From positions 1,550,001 to 1,614,000 of the forward strand of contig NZ_CP120374.1 in NCBI RefSeq assembly GCF_029892065.1: a DNA stretch of 64,000 nucleotides. The letters run 5' to 3'. Positions 9,098 to 17,689 of this stretch are shown here, piece by piece; the stretch's first letter is position 1, and every line of letters begins with the position of its first letter. A program made the position numbers and the translations under genes. The notes beneath the pieces were generated by a model. It did no database searches, was not told where the DNA came from, and saw nothing but the letters and a program-made list of their open reading frames with translations. This DNA is from Sinorhizobium garamanticum. Its GTDB lineage: Bacteria; Pseudomonadota; Alphaproteobacteria; Rhizobiales; Rhizobiaceae.

Positions 9098-9979
9098 TCA
9101 CATGGACGAGCGGATCGATTTCGAACCGCGGCCGAAATAGCGCTCGATATAGTGCTGGCCGATCGACAGGACCGAGACGACGGCGAGGTACCAGAAGCTC
9201 GCGACCAGCAGCAGTTCGAGAACGCGGGTGTTGGCGAAATAGATGATCTGCGCATTGTGCAGGATCTCGGAATACTGGATCACGCTCGCGAGCGATGTCA
9301 GCTTCACCATGCCGATCACCTCATTGCCCACCGGCGGCACCATCACGCGCATGGCTTGCGGCAGGACGATCCGGCGCAGCATCATCATCTGCGTCATGCC
9401 GATGGTGCGTGCCGCCTCGTATTGCCCGCTGTCTACGGAGAGAAGGCCGCTTCGAACGACTTCGGACGTATAGGCGCCCTGGGAGATACCAAGCCCAAGC
9501 ACGGCCGCCACGAAGGGCGTCATGACATCGACCGTCCTCATCTCGAACAGTCCCGGAATGCCGAGCGTCGGAAAAATGAGTGCCAGATTAAACCACAGCA
9601 TCAGTTGCAAAAGCGCCGGGGCGCCACGAAAAATCCAGACATAGCCGATGGCGATCGACGACAGCACCGGATTGCCCGAGATACGCATGATCGCGATGAG
9701 GACGCCGAGAACGATGCCGAGGCACATGGCGGCCACGGTCATGAGAAGCGTATTGGCAAGACCATCGAGAATGGCTGGCGCGAAGAGAAAATCGCGCACA
9801 TAGCTCCACTCGATCTGCCCGACACTGAACGCCCGGACGAGGGCGGCAAGCAGGACAAGGACGGCGGCGGCGGCGACCATCCTGCCGAGATGGCGCTTGG
9901 GCACCAGTCTGAGATGGGTGATCTCGTATTTGGTCTCCGCCTTGGAGGACGCGGAGGAAGTGAGGCTTGCGGTCGTCAT
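9098..9979 (-). CDS. polar amino-acid ABC transporter permease
   Basis: Start chosen at MTTASLTSS because its ATG overlaps the argH stop (ATGA), giving 293 residues. A long polar N-terminus precedes about five membrane segments and the permease EAA-type loop (YEAARTIGMTQMMMLRRIVLPQAMRVMVPPVGNE), typical of HisM/GlnP-like transporters. The RFxRGAPALLQLMLWFN-like stretch (FRGAPALLQL) is also typical. A single permease implies a homodimeric channel. The 4-base overlap with argH indicates translational coupling, tying transport to the lyase. Confidence 0.9.
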   Translation of the reverse strand: MTTASLTSSASSKAETKYEITHLRLVPKRHLGRMVAAAAVLVLLAALVRAFSVGQIEWSYVRDFLFAPAILDGLANTLLMTVAAMCLGIVLGVLIAIMRISGNPVLSSIAIGYVWIFRGAPALLQLMLWFNLALIFPTLGIPGLFEMRTVDVMTPFVAAVLGLGISQGAYTSEVVRSGLLSVDSGQYEAARTIGMTQMMMLRRIVLPQAMRVMVPPVGNEVIGMVKLTSLASVIQYSEILHNAQIIYFANTRVLELLLVASFWYLAVVSVLSIGQHYIERYFGRGSKSIRSSM

Positions 9980-11442
9980 TGGCTTTTCAACTCCTGCGCA
10001 TCGTTCTTCGCCATGGCGGAAGCTGCCTGGTCGAGCGGCGTGCCGGCAAAAGCGCGACACACCCAAAGCGCCGTCTCAAAGCGTGCGATCTGCTCACGGA
10101 CCTGTGCCGGTGCTGTCGCCCCGTAGCCGGTTCGGCTCGCAAGCGCCTTGTCGAGCGTCAGCGCCTCCAGCATGTCCGCGCTCAGGCGAGGATCGATCTT
10201 CGGCAGGTCCTCCGCCTTCAGTCCAGACAGGTCATGACCCCGCTCCTCGCAATGGCGAACGACGGCGCCGGTGATTTCGTGCGCCTCGGCAAAGGGTATG
10301 TTCTGGGCAACAAGCCAGTCGGCGATCTCGGTCGCGAGCGTAAAGCCCTTCGGGGCCTCATCACGCAGCTTTTCGGTGTCGAATTCAAGGGTCGCGACCA
10401 TGCCGGCAAAGGCGGGGAGAACCAGTTCGAGAATATCGATCGTCTCGAACAGGCAGCGCTTGTCTTCGGCGAGATCCCGGTTGTAGGCAAGCGGCATCGC
10501 CTTCATTGTCGCGAGGAAGCCGGCGATGTTGCCGATCAGAGTGCCGGACATGCCGCGCGTCAATTCGGCGATATCGGGGTTCTTCTTCTGCGGCATGATC
10601 GAGGAGCCGGTGGAATAGGAATCGTGCAGCCGCACCCAGCTGAACTGTTTGGAGCTCCAGATGCAGATTTCTTCCGCCAGCCGAGAAAGATTGACCGCCA
10701 CCAGCGAGCAGATGAACAGGAATTCTGCGACGTGGTCACGTGCCGCCACGGCATCGATAGAGTTCTCGCAGGCGGCGGAATAGCCAAGTTCGATGGCGGA
10801 CTGGTCGGGGCGGCGTGCAATGCCCGAGCCGGCCAGGGCGGCGGCGCCGAGCGGCGAACGGTCGAAACGGCGGTCCCAGTCCGAGAAGCGCTGCAGGTCG
10901 CGCAGCAGCGATTGAGCATGCGCCATCAGGTGATGTCCAAGGACGATGGGCTGGGCGGGCTGCATATGGGTGAAGCCGGGCATCACGGTTTCGGTATGTC
11001 GGGCTGCCTGGCTTACAAGCGCTTCTTCGATGGCAATGATGCCCATGGAGAGCTCGCGTGCCATGCGCCTGAGGTAGAGGCGGGTGTTGTTCGCTGTCTG
11101 ATCATTGCGCGAACGCCCGGCGCGAAGCTTACCGCCGAGAACACCGAGCCGCGCCATCAGCAGACGCTCGAGGAAGGTATGGACATCTTCGTCCGCCGGA
11201 ATGGGTTGTTCACGACCGCTGCGGACATCGATTTCGATGCTGTCAAGGGCGGATCGGACCGTTGTGAATTCGTTTTCGTCGAGCACACCCGCGCGTTTCA
11301 ACTCGGCAGCATGGGCGCGCGACCCCGCAATATCCTCACGATATAACCGGAAATAGGATCCTGGTGAGCGTGACAGGTTGGCGAGAGCTTCAGACGGTCC
11401 GGATTTGAATCGCCCACCCCAAAGCTGCGTCGGTTCAGCCAT
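9976..11442 (-). CDS. argH: argininosuccinate lyase family C-N lyase (ArgH-like, probably catabolic)
   Basis: This 488-residue protein of the aspartase/fumarase superfamily is clearly ArgH-like. It has SRNDQ near 111-115, GFTHMQPAQP at 156-165 (catalytic His) and the signature loop GSSIMPQKKNPD at 279-290. It is longer than biosynthetic ArgH (about 460). It is the first gene of an operon with an amino-acid importer, a PrpD-family protein and a NodB-type hydrolase, which argues against a purely biosynthetic role. Known relatives cleave fumarate from argininosuccinate, EDDS or iminodisuccinate. I infer fumarate release from an imported N-substituted aspartate, but an additional arginine-pathway paralogue is possible. 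Confidence 0.8.
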   Translation of the reverse strand: MAEPTQLWGGRFKSGPSEALANLSRSPGSYFRLYREDIAGSRAHAAELKRAGVLDENEFTTVRSALDSIEIDVRSGREQPIPADEDVHTFLERLLMARLGVLGGKLRAGRSRNDQTANNTRLYLRRMARELSMGIIAIEEALVSQAARHTETVMPGFTHMQPAQPIVLGHHLMAHAQSLLRDLQRFSDWDRRFDRSPLGAAALAGSGIARRPDQSAIELGYSAACENSIDAVAARDHVAEFLFICSLVAVNLSRLAEEICIWSSKQFSWVRLHDSYSTGSSIMPQKKNPDIAELTRGMSGTLIGNIAGFLATMKAMPLAYNRDLAEDKRCLFETIDILELVLPAFAGMVATLEFDTEKLRDEAPKGFTLATEIADWLVAQNIPFAEAHEITGAVVRHCEERGHDLSGLKAEDLPKIDPRLSADMLEALTLDKALASRTGYGATAPAQVREQIARFETALWVCRAFAGTPLDQAASAMAKNDAQELKSQ

Positions 11443-11633
11443 TTTCGTTCCCTTGCTTGTTTAATCTTTCGGCGAGGCTCCCATGTGCCGCTTTTCGCGG
11501 CAAGCGAAGTTATTTCACTGCCCTATGACAAAAACGACTAGCTCCGCCCTGGCCGCTTATTTAGGATCTAGTGAAAATGGCGGGCTCGCGCGGCGGCATT
11601 TGACCGGGGCTCGCCCAACAACTGGGGGCTTGC

Positions 11634-12536
11634 ATGGTATCGGGACGGCAGCGGTTGCCCTCGACGACCGCTTTACAGATTCTGCTGGCCGTGGCTGAGC
11701 GGGGATCGACCAGTGCCGCCGCTGAAAGCACGTCGCTGTCGCAGAGCGCTGTAAGCAAGCAGTTGCTGGCGCTGGAGGAACTGATCGGCAGCCCAGCCTT
11801 CATCCGGACGCCGCGGGGCATGATTCCGACAGAGGTCGGCACGATCTACATCGAACAGGCGCGCACGGCCCTGAAAGCGATGGAGGATGCGGCTCTTCGC
11901 GTCGCCCGGCTGCGGCCGGGGCCGCGTGTCTTGCGCCTGCAGGTTCCTCCGATCTTTGGCGATCGATGGCTGCTGCCGAGATTTCTGCAATTTACCGAAC
12001 GGCATCCGGAGATAGACGTGCAGTTTACGACCTTCGTGTCTCCGACCCAGTCCGAGATGCCCGATGCCATATTCCGCTTTCTCGCCGAACCGCTTCAGGG
12101 AGAGGAAACGCAGTACCTCTTCGGGCGCGAGGTCCTGATTGTTAGCGCGCCGTCCTACTGGGAGAAAAGCGGGCTTCCGGAGACCATTGAAGATTTGGCC
12201 GACGGGGTCATGTTGGAGCATCCGCAGACGCCGCTGCATTGGCGTTATTTCGCAGATAGCCACGGCAGGCGGGAACTCGCTGTGCGGCATACGACCCGTT
12301 TCGGATACTATACAATGGTGATCCGCGCCGCGCTTGCAGGACAAGGAATGGCATTGATCCCGCGCGGTCTAATTCTCGACGACTTGGCCGCCGGGAGGCT
12401 CGTCAATCCTCGCGGCTTCGGATATCGCAGCGATTACAGTTACTGGTTTGCGAAACCGCAAGATATCGCGCCGAGCGCCTCCATGCAGACCTTCGAGAGA
12501 TGGTTGATGGCGGAAGCCGAGGGCATGCGCGACTGA
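11634..12536 (+). CDS. LysR-family transcriptional regulator (GcvA-like)
   Basis: A 300-residue LysR protein with its helix-turn-helix at about residues 12-70 (LQILLAVAERGSTSAAAESTSLSQSAVSKQL) and an effector domain starting with RLQVPPIFGDRWLLPRF, as in GcvA-like regulators. It is transcribed divergently from the ArgH/ABC/PrpD operon, with 191 bases between the starts. This is the usual arrangement for a LysR activator of the neighbouring operon. The co-inducer is presumably the transported substrate (inference). Confidence 0.88.
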   Translation: MVSGRQRLPSTTALQILLAVAERGSTSAAAESTSLSQSAVSKQLLALEELIGSPAFIRTPRGMIPTEVGTIYIEQARTALKAMEDAALRVARLRPGPRVLRLQVPPIFGDRWLLPRFLQFTERHPEIDVQFTTFVSPTQSEMPDAIFRFLAEPLQGEETQYLFGREVLIVSAPSYWEKSGLPETIEDLADGVMLEHPQTPLHWRYFADSHGRRELAVRHTTRFGYYTMVIRAALAGQGMALIPRGLILDDLAAGRLVNPRGFGYRSDYSYWFAKPQDIAPSASMQTFERWLMAEAEGMRD

Positions 12537-12568
12537 CGGAAGCTCACCTCGGCAGCGCCTGCACTGTT

Positions 12569-13042
12569 TCAAGTCGCGAGTTTTTCCAGGGCGTCTCCGT
12601 CGAGCCTGAAGAAGAGTTTGTCCGGATTGCGTGTACCGCCAACCCCGTCATAGAAGGCGAGAAGCCTTGAGTTCTCCGGGTCGGCGGTCCAGTCGATGCG
12701 TGCGAGTCCACGCTGCTTTGCCAACGCGGCGAGGGCCTGCATCAGAGCCCGACCGAGCCCTTGGCCGCGCTGCGATTGAGTGACGTAAAGTTCCTTCAAA
12801 AATATACCGGGTTTCAGACCCGGCCCGGGGTAGATCCCGGAAAAGGCTACAAAGCCGAGGACGGAGCCTGCGTCCTCGCAGACCAGGATTTCGGCACACG
12901 CCGGCATGCTATTCAGGCCCGCGATGATCTCGCTGAGCGGCGGACAGGGGACGCGGTAGTGCGCTTGCATTTCCTGCATCAAAGTGGCTAGGGCGGGCAT
13001 AGCGGCATCTTGCCTTGCCAGCGTGCGAATATTGAGTCTCAA
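12569..13042 (-). CDS. GNAT-family N-acetyltransferase
   Basis: A 157-residue protein with the GNAT acetyl-CoA motif VTQSQRGQGLGRALMQAL (about residues 88-105), preceded by the beta strand LKELYV and followed by IDWTADPENSRLLAFYDGVG. It probably acetylates an amine on a small molecule or protein; the substrate is unknown. The start is taken at TTG (13042), preceded by GGAGT. It converges on the LysR gene, whose stop is 32 bases away, and appears to be transcribed alone. Confidence 0.8.
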   Translation of the reverse strand: MRLNIRTLARQDAAMPALATLMQEMQAHYRVPCPPLSEIIAGLNSMPACAEILVCEDAGSVLGFVAFSGIYPGPGLKPGIFLKELYVTQSQRGQGLGRALMQALAALAKQRGLARIDWTADPENSRLLAFYDGVGGTRNPDKLFFRLDGDALEKLAT

Positions 13043-13405
13043 AGCTCACTCCAGGTTGACGCATGTAACCATTGCTTGTGTATAAGACCTTTCCCATTCC
13101 GATGTCGATATTCGCCGCTGGCGTCAGCAGTTCGGTTCCCTTCAAGGCGAGGGATCGAAAACTCACCCTCGGCGGCCGCAAAGGGTGGAACTTTGCCCTT
13201 CGTTGGATCTATTCGAATGAGCAGGTATCGCCAGGAAGCGGGCGTTGGTCAGCGATTCCTAGCGCCAGGATGGCGCGGCCAGCTCAATGCGCAGAAAAGT
13301 GCCCCGCCGGTGTTCCTCGTCTCCGCAAAGCGGACCTTACGCAGAGCCGGCCGGGCCGATCGACGTGTACCCGGAAAATTAACAAGGGATGGTTGTTGAT
13401 TCCGC

Positions 13406-13434
13406 TTGAAAGTACCGATACGGTGCTTTATGTT
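13406..13434 (+). promoter_or_regulatory. sigma70-like promoter candidate
   Basis: TTGAAA (13406-13411) and TATGTT (13429-13434) are separated by 17 bases. The -10 box lies only six bases before the ATG at 13441, so transcripts from it would be leaderless for the long frame. They would have a normal leader for the internal start at 13930. Confidence 0.3.
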
Positions 13435-13440
13435 CCTTGC

Positions 13441-14577
13441 ATGAGCCAAGCGGGACAGAAATCGATACTGCGCTATCGTCTGGTACCGGATCTCAAAGCC
13501 CGGCGGGCGCTCGAGGAGACATTTTCCGCCTATGCTGAAATGCATGCCCTGCTCGGCGAGCTGACGGCCGGCAAGGGTGGCGGCGCGAATCTCGTGACCT
13601 TGCACGAGTTGGCCTATGAGACGATCCGGGAGAGGACCGGCCTTCCGGCGCGATTGGTAACGCTCGGCCTGCGGGACTTTGCCGCCAATCGCGGACAGCA
13701 GATCGACCCGGTCCGGCTGCCGCTCGACAACAAGTTATTCGCGATCAAGGGGCCGTCCGACGTGACGGTCGCGACGGTGCGTGGCCGGGTCGCCGTGCCG
13801 TTTGACGTCGCCGGCTACTCACCCGGCGCGCTGGACGTCTTCGCAGCCGAGCTCGTCGCCGAAGATGACAATTACGAGATCCGCTTAGAGGTGACCGTGC
13901 ACTCGGATCGAACCAAGGAGAACATGATCATGAACGAAGGCATTCTTTCGCGCATGGGCCGCCTAATTGCCGGGATCGCCAACGCGGCGGTCGACAAGGC
14001 GGAGGGGGCAAACAAGATCGTCATCGTCGAGCAGGCGATCAGGGAGATCGACGCCGCCGCGGAGGAGGCGCGCTCCGATATCGGACGGTCGCGCGCGGAA
14101 GAATATCGCATCGAAAGCCGGCGCGAGGAAATCCTTGAGAGCCTGCGCGCACTGGACGAGAAGATCCGTACGGCAATTGCCGCTGAGCGCGACGATCTCG
14201 CCAAGGCCGGCGTGGGACGGCAGATCGACCTCGAGGCGCAGGTCGCCGCACTCGACAAGGCACTGGCCGATGCGAGAGAGCGCCTAAGCGAGGGCCAGCA
14301 GGCGCTTCATGCGGTGCTCGCGGCGCGACGCGAGGCGGAGGCGCGGCTTGCCGATCTGAAAAAGAGTGTGGCACGGCATACGGAGGAACCGGCTGCCCGG
14401 CGCACACAGGCATCGGCCGTCAACGAAGCGGCCCGTGCTGCCGCCGTGATTTCTAGGGTGACGGGCGTGCCGGGCGACACCCCGGCGGCAGGCGCGGAAC
14501 TGGATGAGCTAGACCGGCTTCATCGCGAACAGGCGATCGCCGCGCGGCTCGCGCAGTTCAAGGCTGACAGAAACTGA
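13441..14577 (+). CDS. pspA: TnpB-like N-terminal domain joined in frame to PspA/IM30
   Basis: From the ATG at 13441 the 378-residue frame has two parts. Residues 1-155 (ILRYRLVPDLKARRALEETF; LHELAYETIRERTGLP; TVATVRGRVAVPF; AELVAEDDNYEIRLEVTV) follow the order of the N-terminal region of TnpB/OrfB transposases, ending where the RuvC nuclease should begin; no RuvC motif is present. Residues 164-378 are a PspA/IM30 coiled coil (MNEGILSRMGRLI..., long charged helices). AAGGAG at 13915-13920 precedes ATGs at 13924 and 13930, so a normal 215-residue PspA may be made from the internal start. PspA binds stressed membranes. Fusion versus two genes sharing a frame cannot be settled from sequence alone. 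Confidence 0.75.
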   Translation: MSQAGQKSILRYRLVPDLKARRALEETFSAYAEMHALLGELTAGKGGGANLVTLHELAYETIRERTGLPARLVTLGLRDFAANRGQQIDPVRLPLDNKLFAIKGPSDVTVATVRGRVAVPFDVAGYSPGALDVFAAELVAEDDNYEIRLEVTVHSDRTKENMIMNEGILSRMGRLIAGIANAAVDKAEGANKIVIVEQAIREIDAAAEEARSDIGRSRAEEYRIESRREEILESLRALDEKIRTAIAAERDDLAKAGVGRQIDLEAQVAALDKALADARERLSEGQQALHAVLAARREAEARLADLKKSVARHTEEPAARRTQASAVNEAARAAAVISRVTGVPGDTPAAGAELDELDRLHREQAIAARLAQFKADRN

Positions 14578-14582
14578 CGCCC

Positions 14583-15230
14583 ATGGACCTCCTCCTCGCT
14601 CCGGAATGCTTCCCCTTCGCGATCGCGGCAGCCTTGCTGGCAGCATTGACCGTAATCGAGGTGCTCTGCCTGCTGCTTGGCTTTTCGCTGGGCGAAGCCA
14701 TCGACAAATCGGGCTTCGACGACCATAGCGCGCTTTCGGGCCTCCTGTCGTGGATCAATGTCGGCGGCGTGCCGATCCTGGTCTTGTTGATGCTGCTGCT
14801 CGGCTTCTTCGCGATAATCGGATTCGTCCTGCAAAGCGTCGCATTCGCGCTCTGGGCGTACCTGCCCGCAGCCGCTGCGGCATTACCCGCCTTCGTTCTC
14901 TCTTTGCCGGCAGTGCGAGGCTCTGGCCGGCTGGTCGCCCACATCGTTCCGCGCGACGAAACCTACGCCGTTGATCTTTTCGAGTTCGTCGGCGCGCGCG
15001 CCGAAGTGACCGTCGGTCCGCTCGACCAGGGCCTGCCTGGACGCGTCCGCGCGAAGGACCGGCATGGCAATTGGCATAGCCTCCGGGCGAAAGCGGCGAG
15101 AGGGGAAGCCCCGATCGCGATCGGGACCGAGATCCTCATTGTCGATCGCATCTCGAACGTCTTCGTCGCCATCCCCGCCCCTTCCGACATTCTCTCTTCG
15201 CCACAGTCCTCTTCAATGGAGACACCATGA
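14583..15230 (+). CDS. YqiJ-like inner-membrane protein with OB-fold-type C-terminus
   Basis: A 215-residue protein with three hydrophobic segments in the first 115 residues (IAAALLAALTVIEVLCLLLG, VGGVPILVLLMLLLGFFAII, LWAYLPAAAAALPAFVLSL). A soluble C-terminal beta-rich domain follows (AEVTVGPLDQGLPGRVRAKD...GTEILIVDRISNVFVAI), typical of NfeD/YqiJ proteins. Such proteins are encoded beside flotillins and are thought to anchor or regulate them. It starts 5 bases after the PspA stop and its stop overlaps the flotillin start, so the three genes form one operon. Confidence 0.85.
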   Translation: MDLLLAPECFPFAIAAALLAALTVIEVLCLLLGFSLGEAIDKSGFDDHSALSGLLSWINVGGVPILVLLMLLLGFFAIIGFVLQSVAFALWAYLPAAAAALPAFVLSLPAVRGSGRLVAHIVPRDETYAVDLFEFVGARAEVTVGPLDQGLPGRVRAKDRHGNWHSLRAKAARGEAPIAIGTEILIVDRISNVFVAIPAPSDILSSPQSSSMETP

Positions 15231-16918
15231 TCGTTGATCTACTTCTGCCGGTCGGCATCGGCATCATTCTCATATTCGGCATCGGCTTCGTTCTCGCCTC
15301 GCTCTACACCCGCTCGAGCCGCGATGAGGCCTATGTGCGCACCGGCCTCGGCGGGCAGAAGGTCGTGCTGGATGGCGGTTCGATCGTGCTGCCGATCTTC
15401 CACTCGATCGCGCGCGTCAATCTCAAGACCCTGCGTCTTGAGGTCAGGCGCGGCGAAAGCGACGCCCTGATCACCAAGGACAGGATGCGCGTCGATATTG
15501 GCGCCGAGTTCTATGTCCGCGTGAAACCGGACGCGTCCTCGATCGCGCTTGCGGCACAGACGCTCGGCGACCGAACGAATGACGCGGAGCAGTTGCGCGT
15601 GCTGATCGAAGCCAAATTCGTCGACGGCCTGCGTTCCGTCGCGGCGACGATGAACCTCGACGCGCTGCAGGAGCAGCGGATGGACTTCGTCAAGGCGGTC
15701 CAGGAGGCCGTCGGCGCCGACCTGCAATCGAACGGCCTGGAACTGGAATCCGTCTCCCTGACCCGTCTCGACCAGACCGATATCAAGCACTTCAACGCCA
15801 ATAACTTCTTCGACGCCCAAGGCCTCGCGGCGCTGACGCGGATCACCGAGAGCCGCAAGAAGGAGCGCAACGAAATCGTTCGCGACACGGAAGTGGCTAT
15901 TGCCCAGAAGGACCTCGAGGCACGCCAGCAATCGCTGACGATCGAACGGACGAAGCGCGAGGCGGAACTCAGCCAGGAACGCGATATCGCCAACAAGTCC
16001 GCTGCCACGCGTGCAGAAACCGCCCAGCAGGAACAGGCTGCCAAGCGCGCTGAGGAAGAGGCCCGCATCGCCTCACAACAGGCGATCGCCGAGCGAGAGG
16101 CAATGGCGAAGCAGGTGCGCGAGAGCGCCAATATCGATGCCACGCGTGCCGTCCAGCAGCGCGACACCGAGGCGCGCCGCGACCTTCAGATCGTGGCACA
16201 GGAAAGCGCCATTGCCGTCGCGAACAAGAGTCGCGAGGAATCCGAGGCCAAGGCGAAGGCCGAGACCGCAAGAGCGCTGGCAATCGCCGCAGAAGAAAAG
16301 GTGGAAACGGCGCGAGCCGTCGAAATCGCCGAACGCGAGCGTCAGATCGCGGTGATCGACGCGCGCAAGGACGCCGAAACCGAGGCGACGGCCGTAACCG
16401 TCAGCGCGGAGGCCGAGAAACAGGCGGCACTCGACCAGGCGGAAGCGATCAAGACGCTGGCAACGGCGGAGGCCGAGGCCGCGGTCATCAAAGCCAAGGG
16501 CATTCTGGAAACCGGCAAGGCCGAAGCCGAGAGCGAGGCGCTCCTCAACGACGCGCGCAACAAGCTCAGCCCCGCCATCATCGAGTTCGAAGTCCTCCGT
16601 GAACGCATCCGCATCATTCCGCAGGCGCTCGCCGAGGCCGTCAAGCCGATCGAAAAGATCTCCGACATCCGCATCTTCGATACCGGCGGCATGATCGGCC
16701 GCGGCACCGGCGGCGCGAACGGTATCGGAATCGGCGACGGCCTGGCCGGGCAGCTTCTCGCCTACCAGGCAAACAAGCCGATTCTCGACCAACTCCTGAA
16801 GGAAGCCGGTTTCGAAGGCGACAACGCCATCTCATCGCTGCTCGCGAATGTGCAGGGCAGTGGCAATAGCAAAGTCAGCGACAGCAAGATCAACAATACG
16901 GCCGTGGAAGAAGACTGA
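15227..16918 (+). CDS. yqiK: flotillin-like SPFH protein (YqiK family)
   Basis: A 563-residue protein. Residues about 4-26 form an N-terminal membrane anchor (LPVGIGIILIFGIGFVLASL). An SPFH/band 7 domain follows to about 200 (GSIVLPIFHSIARVNLKTLRLEV, DIGAEFYVRVKP). Next is a very long Ala/Glu-rich coiled coil (about 205-440) and a Gly-rich tail (GRGTGGANGIGIGDG). This is the flotillin architecture: oligomeric scaffolds in ordered membrane domains. The start overlaps the YqiJ-like stop (ATGA). Linkage to PspA suggests a membrane-integrity stress role. Confidence 0.9.
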   Translation: MIVDLLLPVGIGIILIFGIGFVLASLYTRSSRDEAYVRTGLGGQKVVLDGGSIVLPIFHSIARVNLKTLRLEVRRGESDALITKDRMRVDIGAEFYVRVKPDASSIALAAQTLGDRTNDAEQLRVLIEAKFVDGLRSVAATMNLDALQEQRMDFVKAVQEAVGADLQSNGLELESVSLTRLDQTDIKHFNANNFFDAQGLAALTRITESRKKERNEIVRDTEVAIAQKDLEARQQSLTIERTKREAELSQERDIANKSAATRAETAQQEQAAKRAEEEARIASQQAIAEREAMAKQVRESANIDATRAVQQRDTEARRDLQIVAQESAIAVANKSREESEAKAKAETARALAIAAEEKVETARAVEIAERERQIAVIDARKDAETEATAVTVSAEAEKQAALDQAEAIKTLATAEAEAAVIKAKGILETGKAEAESEALLNDARNKLSPAIIEFEVLRERIRIIPQALAEAVKPIEKISDIRIFDTGGMIGRGTGGANGIGIGDGLAGQLLAYQANKPILDQLLKEAGFEGDNAISSLLANVQGSGNSKVSDSKINNTAVEED

Positions 16919-16922
16919 CGCG

Positions 16923-16953
16923 GTCGCCCAAAAGCGCATAGCGTTTGGGCGAC
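16923..16953 (+). terminator. hairpin terminator candidate after the flotillin gene
   Basis: A perfect 10-base stem, GTCGCCCAAA with TTTGGGCGAC, starts 5 bases after the stop at 16918. The downstream sequence is not T-rich, so termination efficiency is uncertain. Confidence 0.45.
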
Positions 16954-17689
16954 ATGTACGAAATAAAGTTCTGAAGCGCGTCGCCAATCAAAGACGACGC
17001 GCATTGATCGGCGGCGCCGGTTCCGTTGAAGGCAATTTCCTTCAATACTGCGCCGGTCCTCACCCCTGGCTCCGCGTCCAAAGGGATGACCGCTATTTGG
17101 CCTGCCGCCAGCGACCGCAATGGGTCTTTTTCGCGTTCACCACCGCCGAAAGACGGGTGGGGAAGGGAAGTCCAATGCGGAGGTGCCGGACAGCAGCGTC
17201 GCGCCAGGTCCCGACATTTGCGCTGGATGTAGCGCTCGTCGCGAGCCGAAGCCCACTGCGGACGTTCGTGTCGGTCCCGGAGGATGGGCTTCGGCCGTTG
17301 GTTCAAGACGCTCAAGGACCTCACCCCTTACAAATTCATCTGCAAGGCATGGGTGTCGCAACCCCGAACGCTTCACCCTCAATTCGCTCCACCAGATGCC
17401 GGGACTAAACATCTAGGTCTGAAGCAGCGGCGCAAGATACGCCGTAGGCCGTCGGAACCGCCGCGTTCGTTCGAGATCGCCCCATAAGGCCTTCGCGACA
17501 GTCCAGCTCGATTCGGCGCGCCAGCCTTGCCCCGATCATCCAACCAGTGGCGCGCTGCGCGGACGGACCATCTCGGTCAGGAATGTCCTGCAAAGATGCC
17601 GCCGCACCTGAGTTCAGATGAAAGTAGGGGCCGTCGGAAAACCGCGGCCCTTTAGGTGTGAAGACTAGAAACGGTTGGTTAGAAGGGCG
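16954..17689. other. intergenic region without a recognised gene
   Basis: Several short frames exist on both strands but none shows a domain, ribosome-binding site or coherent composition. The only structure noted is a hairpin at 17628-17650 serving the convergent minus-strand gene. The segment may contain eroded coding DNA. Confidence 0.5.
17628..17650 (-). terminator. hairpin downstream of the 17690-18160 gene
   Basis: On the minus strand GGGCCG pairs with CGGCCC around a short loop, 40 bases beyond the stop of the hypothetical gene. The sequence after it is only moderately T-rich (CTACTTTCATC). Confidence 0.35.

Noticed and set aside
9980..10066. 29-residue N-terminal extension of the ABC permease into argH
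   Set aside because: The ATG overlapping the argH stop gives a normal start; the extension is argH coding sequence in another frame.
13072..13440. N-terminal extension of the PspA frame by 123 codons
   Set aside because: The segment has a non-coding composition and no ribosome-binding site at the upstream starts; promoter-like boxes lie at 13406-13434.
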